NCBI RefSeq assembly: GCF_014192105.1 | Contig: NZ_JACHXK010000019.1 | Coordinates: 1-64,000 of the forward strand | Reading direction: 5' to 3' | Length of the DNA stretch: 64,000 nt | Source of the DNA: Paenibacillus phyllosphaerae | Lineage (GTDB): Bacteria; Bacillota; Bacilli; Paenibacillales; Paenibacillaceae | Shown here: positions 9,363 to 16,811 of the stretch, piece by piece | Layout: every line of letters starts with the position of its first letter | Numbering within the stretch: position 1 is the first letter of the stretch | Made by a program: the position numbers and the translations under genes | Notes under the pieces: model-generated | The model's database searches: none | What the model was told of the DNA's origin: nothing | Seen by the model: only the letters and a program-made list of their open reading frames with translations

Positions 9363-9397
9363 GAAGTCCGGGACGATCGCCGATCGTCTCGGACTTC
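9363..9397 (+). terminator. Terminator-like hairpin ending the ehu-ect operon
   Basis: A 16-bp stem (GAAGTCCGGGACGATC pairing with its near-complement, one G-T wobble) with a 3-base loop lies 30 bases after the last gene. The U-tract is weak. Confidence 0.75.
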
Positions 9398-9494
9398 TGT
9401 GTGGTCTGAGATAATAAGGTTGTTTTGGGAAAGACTTTAGTTAACGTGACTGCGTTTGTCAGTTCGAGAACACAGGAAGGGGGTTAAGGCTGCC

Positions 9495-9979
9495 ATGCAT
9501 TTAATGACCGTCGCTTGGACGATAATGGCAGTCTGGAGATGGGGGGATAGGAAACACTGGAAAAACTACTATCCAACGATGCTGTACGTCGCGTTATGCG
9601 CGGCGTTATATCTATTTGTTTACGGCGAAGATAAGCTGTGGAATTTCAGAGGAAGCTTACTCAACGACAAGCTCAATGAATTGCCCACTTGCTGGTCATT
9701 TATCCGGGGAGCGCCTTGATTTTCTTATCCAGCTATCCGGACAAACTATGGGGGCAGCTTGCCCATAATGCGAAATGGATTCTGCTGTATGTGGCGGTGG
9801 AATGGTTTGCGCTGCGTCTTGGATATATCACTAATAATAGCAACTGGAATTTATGGTGGTCGCTTGCGGTCGATAGTTTGATGTTTCCGATGATGCGTTA
9901 CCACTCGCGCAGGCCATCGCCCGCACTGGGAGTGACGGTAATCATTATAGTTGCATTTATCGCACTGTTCCCGCCTTAA
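9495..9979 (+). pseudogene. CBO0543-type membrane protein, frameshifted
   Basis: Two overlapping frames together give one small multi-helix membrane protein. The first (ATG at 9495 after GGAAGGGGG) runs MHLMTVAWTIMAVWRWGDRKHW to LNDKLNELPT. The second continues LLVIYPGSALIFLSSYPDKLWG to the conserved end EWFALRLGYITNNSNWNLWWSLAVDSLMFPM. The shift is near 9686. This is either a disrupted gene or a sequencing error. CBO0543-family proteins have no established role. Confidence 0.7.
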
Positions 9980-10043
9980 TACACGTTAGTCCTCCATTGC
10001 AGGCAGGGGATTCGAACATGATTCTATAACTGGAGGGGTTCAA

Positions 10044-11597
10044 TTGGTTTTTGCCATATCGTTGCTTATCATCATTGTTTTCGTCCTATTAGGAGCCTTA
10101 GCACCGGATCAATTATCTGCAGCCGCCGACAAGGTGTTTCAATTCTCGATCGGGCAGTTCGGATGGTTTTATCTGATGGCGACTTTGGCCTTCCTCATCT
10201 TTGCCCTGTACTTGGCGTTTAGCCGCTTCGGGAGCATCAAGCTCGGCGCGGATGACGACGAGCCGGAATATTCGACCGTTTCCTGGTTCGCGATGCTCTT
10301 CAGCGCGGGAATGGGGATCGGTCTTGTCTTCTGGGGAGTAGCCGAGCCGTTGTCCCACTATATGGAGCCACCGGAGGGCGCCCAGGGAGGAACGCCGGAA
10401 GCCGCGCGCCTTGCGATGCGGTATGTGTTCTTTCATTGGGGGCTGCATCCGTGGGCCGTGTATACGGTCATCTCGTTGTCGCTGGCGTATTTCCAATTCC
10501 GCAAAGGCTACAAAGGCTTGATCAGCACAACGTTCATTCCGCTGCTTGGGGAGAAGCGGACTTCCGGACCGATCGGCAAGGTGATCGATATGCTGGCCGT
10601 CATCGCGACCGCGTTCGGCGTCGCGACCTCGCTGGGACTTGGGACGCTGCAGATCAACGGCGGATTGCACCATCTGTTCGGCCTCTCGATTTCGACGGCG
10701 TCGCAAATCGCGATTATCGTGATCGTGACCGTGCTGTTCCTGCTCTCCGCGACAACCGGTCTGGATAAAGGCATTCGGCTGCTGAGCAATACGAATCTGC
10801 TCATTGCGGTCATTCTGCTCTTGTTCGTGCTGGTGATGGGACCGACGTCCTTTATTTTCGATACGTTCACCGTATCTTTGGGCAGTTATGTACAAAATCT
10901 GATCGCCATGAGCTTGCGTCTTACGCCATTCACGCAAGGCACATGGATAGGGGCTTGGACACTATTTTATTGGGCTTGGTGGATCGCATGGGCGCCGTTC
11001 GTCGGCACGTTCATCGCGCGCGTCTCAAAAGGTCGCACGATCAAGGAATTTATCCTCGGCGTGCTGCTCGTTCCGAGCGCGTTTGGATTCCTATGGTTCT
11101 CCGTATTCGGTGGAACAGGACTGCAGCTGGAGATGTTCAATCACGTTGAGTTGGCGTTGGCTGTGCAAAACGATGTCACGACCGCCTTGTTCCTGACATT
11201 GGAGCAGCTTCCGCTCGGCACGATTATCGCAGGTGTCGCGACGCTGCTGATCATTACCTTCTTCGTCACCTCCGCCGATTCGGCCACTTTCGTCCTGGGC
11301 ATGCTCTCATCGAATGGAAGCCTCAATCCGTCCAACAAAATAAAGATCATTTGGGGCGTCTTACAGTCTTGCATTGCGATGGTGCTGTTGATCAGCGGCG
11401 GCTTGAATGGGCTGCAAACCGCTTCAATCGCGGCGGCACTACCGTTCGCATTTATTATGGTCGGCATGTGCGTTTCGCTGCATAAAGCGCTGACGGAAGA
11501 AGATCGGGCGCGTCGGGCGAAGGAAATGCAGTTTCGCATGCGGGTGGAGCGCCTACTGGAAAATGAAAATACAGAACACATTAAGCCAATTATTTGA
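10044..11597 (+). CDS. BCCT-family compatible-solute transporter
   Basis: Sodium- or proton-coupled uptake of betaine-type osmolytes (OpuD/BetL/EctT relatives). It has about 12 helices over 517 residues. The family motifs GMGIGLVFWGVAEPLSHY (about residue 87) and FYWAWWIAWAPFVGTFIARVSKGRTI (about 307) are present; the G-M-G-I-G motif is usually linked to Na+ coupling. The start is a TTG after GGAGGGG. A positive C-terminal tail (EEDRARRAKEMQFRMRVERLLE) is typical of osmosensing members. The ectoine neighbourhood suggests ectoine or betaine as substrate, but substrate cannot be read from sequence. Confidence 0.9.
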   Translation: MVFAISLLIIIVFVLLGALAPDQLSAAADKVFQFSIGQFGWFYLMATLAFLIFALYLAFSRFGSIKLGADDDEPEYSTVSWFAMLFSAGMGIGLVFWGVAEPLSHYMEPPEGAQGGTPEAARLAMRYVFFHWGLHPWAVYTVISLSLAYFQFRKGYKGLISTTFIPLLGEKRTSGPIGKVIDMLAVIATAFGVATSLGLGTLQINGGLHHLFGLSISTASQIAIIVIVTVLFLLSATTGLDKGIRLLSNTNLLIAVILLLFVLVMGPTSFIFDTFTVSLGSYVQNLIAMSLRLTPFTQGTWIGAWTLFYWAWWIAWAPFVGTFIARVSKGRTIKEFILGVLLVPSAFGFLWFSVFGGTGLQLEMFNHVELALAVQNDVTTALFLTLEQLPLGTIIAGVATLLIITFFVTSADSATFVLGMLSSNGSLNPSNKIKIIWGVLQSCIAMVLLISGGLNGLQTASIAAALPFAFIMVGMCVSLHKALTEEDRARRAKEMQFRMRVERLLENENTEHIKPII

Positions 11598-11675
11598 TCA
11601 TCCGCAACAGCCCTGTCAAGGCAATAGGCTTGCAATGCTTCACAATAAGGTCTGATGTAATCGCAACACCAACCG

Positions 11676-11717
11676 CCGAGCACCAGGCTTTTTTCCTGGT
11701 CTTTGCTCGGTTTTTTT
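11676..11717 (+). terminator. Intrinsic terminator of the BCCT gene
   Basis: CCGAGCACCAGG and CCTGGTCTTTGCTCGG form an interrupted stem followed by seven T residues. Confidence 0.9.
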
Positions 11718-11872
11718 GTAAATAGGAGACAAATACGTCATAGTTGAACGGAAGAGGATAACGAGAAGAAGGCACTAAACTCGCATTACTAGGTCGCTCG
11801 CCTATGCGATTTTTTGCAGCGCTTCGTTGAGCTTCTCGCGCCAAAATTTATAAAGTAATATACACATCTACT

Positions 11873-11901
11873 TTGACTTTTGGTACATAAGCGCTTACAA
11901 T
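11873..11901 (+). promoter_or_regulatory. Sigma-A promoter of the riboswitch-controlled kamA-like gene
   Basis: TTGACT (11873-11878), a 17-base spacer and TACAAT (11896-11901). The predicted start lies at the 5' edge of the riboswitch. Confidence 0.75.
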
Positions 11902-11902
11902 A

Positions 11903-12031
11903 GGCCTACGCTTAGTTTTCGGCTATAGGCCGAAAAGCGGGGGAACCAGTCAATTGGGGCGAATCATTCCGTTCGAATGTAGGGTACCATCTTACCCGAG
12001 TCCGTCAGCTAACCTCGTCAGCAGTAGATGG
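11903..12031 (+). promoter_or_regulatory. c-di-AMP riboswitch (ydaO/yuaA class)
   Basis: The leader contains the invariant blocks of the ydaO/yuaA motif in order: AAAGCGGGGGAACC, TGGGGCGAATC, TAGGGTACC and CCGAGTCCGTCAGCTAACCTCG. The outer ends (CCTAC near 11905, GTAG near 12023) can pair as P1. This class binds c-di-AMP and normally switches genes off when the signal is high; B. subtilis examples control K+ import and osmolyte genes. A terminator follows at 12061, consistent with an OFF switch. Confidence 0.95.
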
Positions 12032-12060
12032 GTCTATCTCTTCAATTGATCGATTCAACC

Positions 12061-12090
12061 AGAGACCCTTTTTCAGGGTCTCTTTCTGTT
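12061..12090 (+). terminator. Riboswitch expression-platform terminator
   Basis: AGAGACCCTTTTTCAGGGTCTCT followed by T-rich sequence sits between the c-di-AMP aptamer and the coding region. It is the likely regulated terminator. Confidence 0.85.
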
Positions 12091-12177
12091 TGTTTTGACC
12101 CTGCTGGCGGAGGCTTGTTAGCTTGTGACAATACGGCTCCCTCTACACTCGATTTTGGGGACAAAGGAGAGATGGTT

Positions 12178-13338
12178 GTGCAGAAGCAGAAGGTAAAGTA
12201 CATCATGGACGTGGGCAAGATCGAGAAGTTATCTGAGAGTGAAAAGGCGGTACTAAAGCCCATTACGGACAAGTTCGTGTTCCGGGTCAACGACTATTAC
12301 TTGAACTTGATCGATTGGGACGACCCGCATGACCCGATTCGGAAGCTGGTCATTCCGAACGAGGGGGAATTACAGGAGTACGGACGCTGGGATGCTTCGG
12401 ACGAAGACACGAACTATGTCGTGCCGGGCTGCCAGCACAAGTATTCGACGACCGCCCTGCTGATCGTGTCCGAGGTATGCGGCGCGTATTGCCGATATTG
12501 CTTCCGCAAGCGGTTATTCCGCAATGACGTGAAAGAAGCGCTATCCGATGTGACGCCCGGGATCGAATACATTGCCTCGACGCCGGAAATCAACAACGTC
12601 CTGTTGACCGGTGGCGACAGCTTAATACTTGCAACCGCCAAGCTTCACCTCATTATCGAGCAATTAAGGGCAATCGACCATGTCAAGATCATCCGGCTCG
12701 GCTCTAAAATCCCCGTATTTAATCCGATGCGCATCTACGAGGATGCAGAGCTGCTGGATGTCATTCGCACACACTCAACGGAAGAGAAGCGCATTTATGT
12801 CATGGCCCATATTAATCATCCTCGTGAAATAACGGCCGAAGCGAAACGCGCTTTTCGCGCGCTGCACGACGCCGGCGCGATCGTGGTTAACCAAACACCC
12901 GTACTCAAAGGCATCAATGACGATCCGCTCGTGCTGGCGGAGCTGCTTGACCGGCTGTCTTGGGCGGGCGTGACGCCGTACTATTTCTTCGTTAACCGTC
13001 CCGTAGCGGGCAATCGGGAGTTCGTCCTGCCACTGGAACGCGTCTACCGCATCGTAGAGGAGGCCAAAGCAAGAACGTCGGGATTGGGCAAACGAGTCCG
13101 TCTTTCCATGAGCCACACGTCCGGGAAGATCGAAATTCTGGCCATTGAGAATAGCAAAGCGTACCTCAAGTATCATCAGTCGCGGGATAACGAATACGGT
13201 AAATTTATGGTGTTAGACTGTCCCGACGAGGCCGAATGGTTCGATGATTTGCCAGGACATGAACGGCACTGGCGCGTGCCTGCGAAGAAAAACGATGCGA
13301 TCGTGTCGGTTAATCAGTTGGCTGTTCCATATAAATAA
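12178..13338 (+). CDS. KamA-family radical SAM aminomutase, substrate uncertain
   Basis: PLP- and radical-SAM-dependent 2,3-aminomutase fold. The cluster motif is CGAYCRYCFRKRLF (C-x3-C-x2-C), followed by LLTGGDSL, and the likely PLP lysine is in HTSGK. In clostridial lysine 2,3-aminomutase two Asp residues hold the substrate amine. By eye alignment here these positions are Arg (FFVNRPVAG) and Ser (LSMSHTSGK), so it is probably not a lysine mutase. A basic residue at the first site resembles glutamate 2,3-aminomutase. The start is GTG 12178 with AAAGGAG 8 bases upstream; an ATG at 12172 is too close. Control by c-di-AMP suggests a beta-amino-acid osmolyte; this is inference. Confidence 0.85.
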   Translation: MQKQKVKYIMDVGKIEKLSESEKAVLKPITDKFVFRVNDYYLNLIDWDDPHDPIRKLVIPNEGELQEYGRWDASDEDTNYVVPGCQHKYSTTALLIVSEVCGAYCRYCFRKRLFRNDVKEALSDVTPGIEYIASTPEINNVLLTGGDSLILATAKLHLIIEQLRAIDHVKIIRLGSKIPVFNPMRIYEDAELLDVIRTHSTEEKRIYVMAHINHPREITAEAKRAFRALHDAGAIVVNQTPVLKGINDDPLVLAELLDRLSWAGVTPYYFFVNRPVAGNREFVLPLERVYRIVEEAKARTSGLGKRVRLSMSHTSGKIEILAIENSKAYLKYHQSRDNEYGKFMVLDCPDEAEWFDDLPGHERHWRVPAKKNDAIVSVNQLAVPYK

Positions 13339-13376
13339 ACGCTAAGAAGCGATTAATAAAGGGGAACGTATCTGTT

Positions 13377-13571
13377 GTGAGGCGAACACTTGAACAATAC
13401 CGTGAAATAGTTGTGGCCGTGAGAGACTCCGCTTTCTCTCCACAAGAGAAGGTTCGTCACTATCAAGAGCTGTTGGCCCATATGCGGGCACAGTATGGCG
13501 CATCGCTGCAAGAGAACGATGAGGCGCACAGCGTTTACTTGATGATTCGTTCTATGTTCCGTTCATATTAA
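13377..13571 (+). CDS. Small hypothetical protein
   Basis: A 64-residue charged, probably helical protein (RRTLEQYREIVVAVRDSAFSPQEKVRHYQELLAHM). It is unrecognised, lies 38 bases after the aminomutase and is likely cotranscribed. It starts with GTG, and AAAGGGG is rather far upstream, so the start is uncertain. Confidence 0.5.
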   Translation: MRRTLEQYREIVVAVRDSAFSPQEKVRHYQELLAHMRAQYGASLQENDEAHSVYLMIRSMFRSY

Positions 13572-13634
13572 GGCGGTTACCCGCATGGGCGAATTAGCAA
13601 GCGCATAGTCCGACGCGGCAAAGGGGGAGCGAAC

Positions 13635-13976
13635 TTGAAACGAACGGCTCACCAGGCAGTATCACCCTCTTACGAACAGCCGTTCCGCTTTGAAGCACTA
13701 TCCGAAAACGAGAAGAAACAAATTCTATGGGTAGCGACCCGCAAATTTAACGTATACCAAAAATGCGATGAACAGCTATCATTTGTTTTTCTTGCGTGCG
13801 TGACCATGCTCGTCGCCGCCAGATACGGCAAACTATTCGCCATTTCAGGCGGGGCGGGGCTGACTATATTTTCGACTCTCTCGGTGATCGGCATATGGAT
13901 CGTCATCAAGAAGCGGCTTTGGCAGCGGAGGAAGATATGGCTGGAACGTCAGCTCGAGGCCGATAAGGAACGATGA
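13635..13976 (+). CDS. Hypothetical protein with two membrane helices
   Basis: 113 residues from a TTG start with GGGGGAG upstream. A soluble N-terminus (FEALSENEKKQILWVATRKFNVYQKCDEQ) precedes two hydrophobic stretches at about residues 48-64 and 70-92, then a basic tail. Family unknown. It sits between the aminomutase and the Na+/H+ antiporter. Confidence 0.55.
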   Translation: MKRTAHQAVSPSYEQPFRFEALSENEKKQILWVATRKFNVYQKCDEQLSFVFLACVTMLVAARYGKLFAISGGAGLTIFSTLSVIGIWIVIKKRLWQRRKIWLERQLEADKER

Positions 13977-14002
13977 ACCGAGCGAGCCCTCATCGCAGAC
14001 CA

Positions 14003-14031
14003 TTTACAAATTTAGGATGTACGTTTATAAT
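14003..14031 (+). promoter_or_regulatory. Sigma-A promoter of the antiporter leader
   Basis: TTTACA (14003-14008), a 17-base spacer and TATAAT (14026-14031). The start would fall about 30 bases before the conserved hairpin at 14063. Confidence 0.8.
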
Positions 14032-14062
14032 GAGTTCACATTTGTATAACGATTGCTTGACC

Positions 14063-14100
14063 GGAGGAGCCTGCCATCAGCGGGCTCTTTTTGTCTTTTT
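14063..14100 (+). promoter_or_regulatory. Conserved leader hairpin-terminator, copy A
   Basis: GGAGGAGCCTG followed by CCATCAGCGGGCTC forms an 8-bp stem (GAGCCTGC with GCGGGCTC) around the loop CATCA, followed by TTTTTGTCTTTTTT. Stem and loop recur at 15848, 16712, 23216 and 23289. It lies between a good promoter and a Na+/H+ antiporter, in the position of an attenuator. I cannot assign it to a named RNA class. Confidence 0.75.
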
Positions 14101-14217
14101 TCGGAAGGGAACGTCTGATGAAGCAAAACATGGGAGGGCAATCTTATTAAATATAAGCGGAATGGCGGGGCTCAAACCGCGCACGTCCGTCATACACAGA
14201 GAGGGAGGTCGTACCGT

Positions 14218-15450
14218 ATGCATCACTTCAACGAGACGTTTATTCAATTATTGATTTTGCTCGCCGTCTCCATGTTCGTCATTGCGCTGGCCAAGAAGCT
14301 CAATCAGCCATACTCCATCGCCTTGGTGATCGTCGGGCTGTTGCTCGGCGTCACCAACATCCCGTTCTTAGAGGAGGCGGAGACGTATATTACCCAGTCG
14401 CATGTGTTCCAAGCGGTCATTATTTCGCTGTTCTTGCCTATTCTGTTAGGAGACGCGACCTTGAAGCTGCCGTTCTCGCACTTAAGAGCACAGAGCAAGC
14501 CGGTTCTTGCGCTGGCCTTCGGGGGGACGCTTCTGTCGTTTCTCCTGATTGCAGGTGCTTCCTATTATGTGCTCGATCTTCCTATCGTAGTAGCCTTTAC
14601 GTTCGCGGCGCTCATGAGCGCTACGGATCCGATTAGCGTCATCTCGATCTTCAAGTCGCTAGGTGTCCCGAAGTCGGTCGTTACCATCATCGAAGGCGAA
14701 TCGCTGTTCAATGACGGTATTGCCGTTGTGCTGTTCCAAATTTCCTCCATCTATCTGTTGTCGTATATGGAGATGGGGTGGGCGGGGATTGGCAGCGGTT
14801 TATGGCTGTTCCTCAAATTCGCGGTGGGAGGTATCGCGATTGGAGGCGTTCTCGGCTACCTCTTCTCGCAGCTGATTCGGTTCTATGACGATTATCCGCT
14901 CGAGATCGGCTTCTCGATGCTGCTGTTCTTCGGCAGTTTCTTCATCGCGGAGCATTTCCATGTATCCGGCGTTATCGCGGTTGTCGTCAGCGGCCTTATA
15001 TTCGGCAGCTACGGCGCGAGGATCGGGATGTCCGAGACAACCCAGATGAACATTCATTCGTTCTGGGACGTCGTAACCTTAATCGCTAACTCGCTCATCT
15101 TCCTCATGATCGGCCTTGAGATCAAGCATGTCGACTTCTCGGACAAATGGCTGCTGATCGCAGCGGCGATTCTGATTGTGCTGCTCGGTCGAACGATAGC
15201 CTTGTACGCGAGCGTAGCCTTCCTGAGGAATTTCCCTGGGAGTTGGAAAGCCATACTCAACTGGGGCGGATTGAAGGGAAGTTTGTCCATCGCCTTGGCA
15301 CTTAGCTTGCCCAGCTCCTTCGAAGGCCGGGACGATGTGCTTGTCTTGACGTTCAGCGTCGTGCTCTTCTCGCTCTTGGTCCAGGGGCTGACGATCAAGC
15401 CGCTCGTGCTGAAGCTGGGCCTTGGTGCGGGGGATAAAGCTAAGGCGTGA
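14218..15450 (+). CDS. CPA1-family Na+(K+)/H+ antiporter
   Basis: 410-residue membrane antiporter with about 12 helices. CPA1 signatures are clear: FAALMSATDPISVISIFKSLG (about residue 125), the ion-binding IIEGESLFNDGIAVVLF (about 160) and NWGGLKGSLSIALALSLP near the C-terminus. It expels Na+ or K+ in exchange for protons. There is no long C-terminal regulatory domain. GAGGGAGG lies before the ATG. Its leader carries the conserved hairpin-terminator, so transcription may respond to an ion or pH signal. Confidence 0.9.
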   Translation: MHHFNETFIQLLILLAVSMFVIALAKKLNQPYSIALVIVGLLLGVTNIPFLEEAETYITQSHVFQAVIISLFLPILLGDATLKLPFSHLRAQSKPVLALAFGGTLLSFLLIAGASYYVLDLPIVVAFTFAALMSATDPISVISIFKSLGVPKSVVTIIEGESLFNDGIAVVLFQISSIYLLSYMEMGWAGIGSGLWLFLKFAVGGIAIGGVLGYLFSQLIRFYDDYPLEIGFSMLLFFGSFFIAEHFHVSGVIAVVVSGLIFGSYGARIGMSETTQMNIHSFWDVVTLIANSLIFLMIGLEIKHVDFSDKWLLIAAAILIVLLGRTIALYASVAFLRNFPGSWKAILNWGGLKGSLSIALALSLPSSFEGRDDVLVLTFSVVLFSLLVQGLTIKPLVLKLGLGAGDKAKA

Positions 15451-15493
15451 GGCACGACAATGATGCGAAATGATCTGTAGCGGAGGTGTAGGC

Positions 15494-15745
15494 TTGAATA
15501 AACACGTGCTCCATATCGTTACTAGCGCTGTTTGTATTCTGATACCTGTTATTGGTCTGTTGTATGGGTTGTGGGATAGCCATCAACCCAAAACAGGACC
15601 TGTAGGAGACGGCCAACCGAATTATCCTACCGTACCTCAATTAATACCTATTTTTTCTTGTTTTATTATTGGAGTGTTAAATCTCCCGCTTGCCATTATG
15701 AGATATAGACAAAATAAAAAGTCTAGCAAAGACAAAGAGAGTTAG
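15494..15745 (+). CDS. Small membrane protein, two helices
   Basis: 83 residues from TTG 15494, which has GGAGGTG at the right distance. Hydrophobic segments at about residues 4-22 and 48-66 flank a Pro/Gly-rich loop, and the tail is basic (RYRQNKKSSKDKES). Unrecognised. It lies 43 bases after the antiporter and may be cotranscribed. Confidence 0.6.
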   Translation: MNKHVLHIVTSAVCILIPVIGLLYGLWDSHQPKTGPVGDGQPNYPTVPQLIPIFSCFIIGVLNLPLAIMRYRQNKKSSKDKES

Positions 15746-15847
15746 CGCTGATAACTCGATCTCAAATAAGAACGAATCACCAATCCCCCTTGACCAGGTC
15801 TGCTTTTACTAACGAATAGAAGCTTGATTCAATATGCAAGGACACTT

Positions 15848-15877
15848 GGAGGAGCTGGCCATCAGCGGGCTATTTTT
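15848..15877 (+). promoter_or_regulatory. Conserved leader hairpin, orphan copy B
   Basis: GGAGGAGCTGGCCATCAGCG followed by GGCTATTTTT matches copies A and C with a few changes that weaken the stem. No plus-strand gene follows. The stop codon of the minus-strand gene ending at 15862 lies inside it. This looks like a leader whose original gene was replaced. Confidence 0.55.
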
Positions 15878-16317
15878 ACCTTGTTTTGGTACAGCAAATA
15901 ATAAAAATAAAGAAGTGTATTGGCAGTTAGATACGATAGAAACGTCCAGCCAATATTCCAACCGTGATGAAATTGTACTTTATTTAGGAGGGAAAATGTG
16001 TACACCAATGTTGTAAGTATCGCAGCAAAGATGAAAACACTTAAGTAGGCCTTATTCTGCCGGAGAAAGTAGAGCATGAAGCATCCAGATACAGGATATA
16101 CGCCAATATTGGAAATCAAGGCAATCATTAATTCCATATCCTTCGGGTGTAAGCTCCACCATTCAAAGTGCAGACCGATTTCATTATGAATAAAAGCGAT
16201 GGCGGAAGCTATAGGTCCATACATGATAAGGAGCTTATTGTCACGTTGGATGAGATAGATGCCCAGGATCCAGGGGATTATGAATAGTACCATGAGACTG
16301 AAGAGTATCTCAATCAC
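15862..16317 (-). CDS. CBO0543-like membrane protein
   Basis: About 151 residues with four to five helices. It ends in a divergent CBO0543-type signature (VQFHHGWNIGWTFLSYLTANTLLYFYYLLY), comparable to the frameshifted relative at 9495. The GTG at 16317 gives the expected length. The upstream open frame overlaps the next gene and lacks a ribosome-binding site. Role unknown. Confidence 0.6.
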   Translation of the reverse strand: MIEILFSLMVLFIIPWILGIYLIQRDNKLLIMYGPIASAIAFIHNEIGLHFEWWSLHPKDMELMIALISNIGVYPVSGCFMLYFLRQNKAYLSVFIFAAILTTLVYTFSLLNKVQFHHGWNIGWTFLSYLTANTLLYFYYLLYQNKVKIAR

Positions 16318-16348
16318 ATCCTTGTAGTAACTGTGATGGAAAAAAAAC

Positions 16349-16576
16349 TTACGAATCCCTGCTCTTCCGAATAATCCGCACATACTCCCTTGGCTGGAAC
16401 GGTCGAATTCGATTCTGATCCACTTGTGGGGCAGCAAGCATCGAGTAAGTTCTACCCAGTAAAGGGGAGACGAGGATATCCTGTTGCTCCTTCTGCAGCC
16501 TTGCATGGAAGAGGCCAGCTAGCACTAGGATCATAGCGAATATAGACAAGCAAATTAAGGCTTTTTTGATCAGCAT
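16349..16576 (-). CDS. Small exported or membrane-anchored protein
   Basis: 75 residues with an N-terminal signal/anchor (MLIKKALICLSIFAMILVLAGLF) and a basic tail rich in Arg (RPFQPREYVRIIRKSRDS). AGAAGGAGTG lies 8 bases before the ATG. It precedes the CBO0543-like gene by about 30 bases, so the two probably form one transcript. Family not recognised. Confidence 0.6.
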   Translation of the reverse strand: MLIKKALICLSIFAMILVLAGLFHARLQKEQQDILVSPLLGRTYSMLAAPQVDQNRIRPFQPREYVRIIRKSRDS

Positions 16577-16649
16577 GCGAGAACACTCCTTCTAGGAGGA
16601 GTGATTCCCTTCTTGGGCAGATTTCATTCCTGATCAATCTCTCCGGAGA

Positions 16650-16678
16650 TTGACAACTTGAAGAGATAACGGTATGAT
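16650..16678 (+). promoter_or_regulatory. Sigma-A promoter of the mrp operon
   Basis: TTGACA (16650-16655), a 17-base spacer and TATGAT (16673-16678). The start would be about 30 bases before hairpin copy C. Confidence 0.8.
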
Positions 16679-16711
16679 TCTGACAGTTAACCAAGTGTAT
16701 ATGTTTTTCTC

Positions 16712-16751
16712 GGAGGAGCCTGCCAACAGCGGGCTCCTTTTGTGTTTTTTT
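16712..16751 (+). promoter_or_regulatory. Conserved leader hairpin-terminator, copy C
   Basis: GGAGCCTGC and GCGGGCTCC make a perfect-length 9-bp stem (one wobble) around CAACA, preceded by CGGAG and followed by TTTTGTGTTTTTTT. It is nearly identical to copy A and lies in the leader of the mrp operon, again ahead of a Na+/H+ antiporter. Confidence 0.75.
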
Positions 16752-16811
16752 GGAACAAATGGAGAAACTACGTGTCATTATCATCATTTATGGAGGAGGT
16801 TGACTTAGAAC

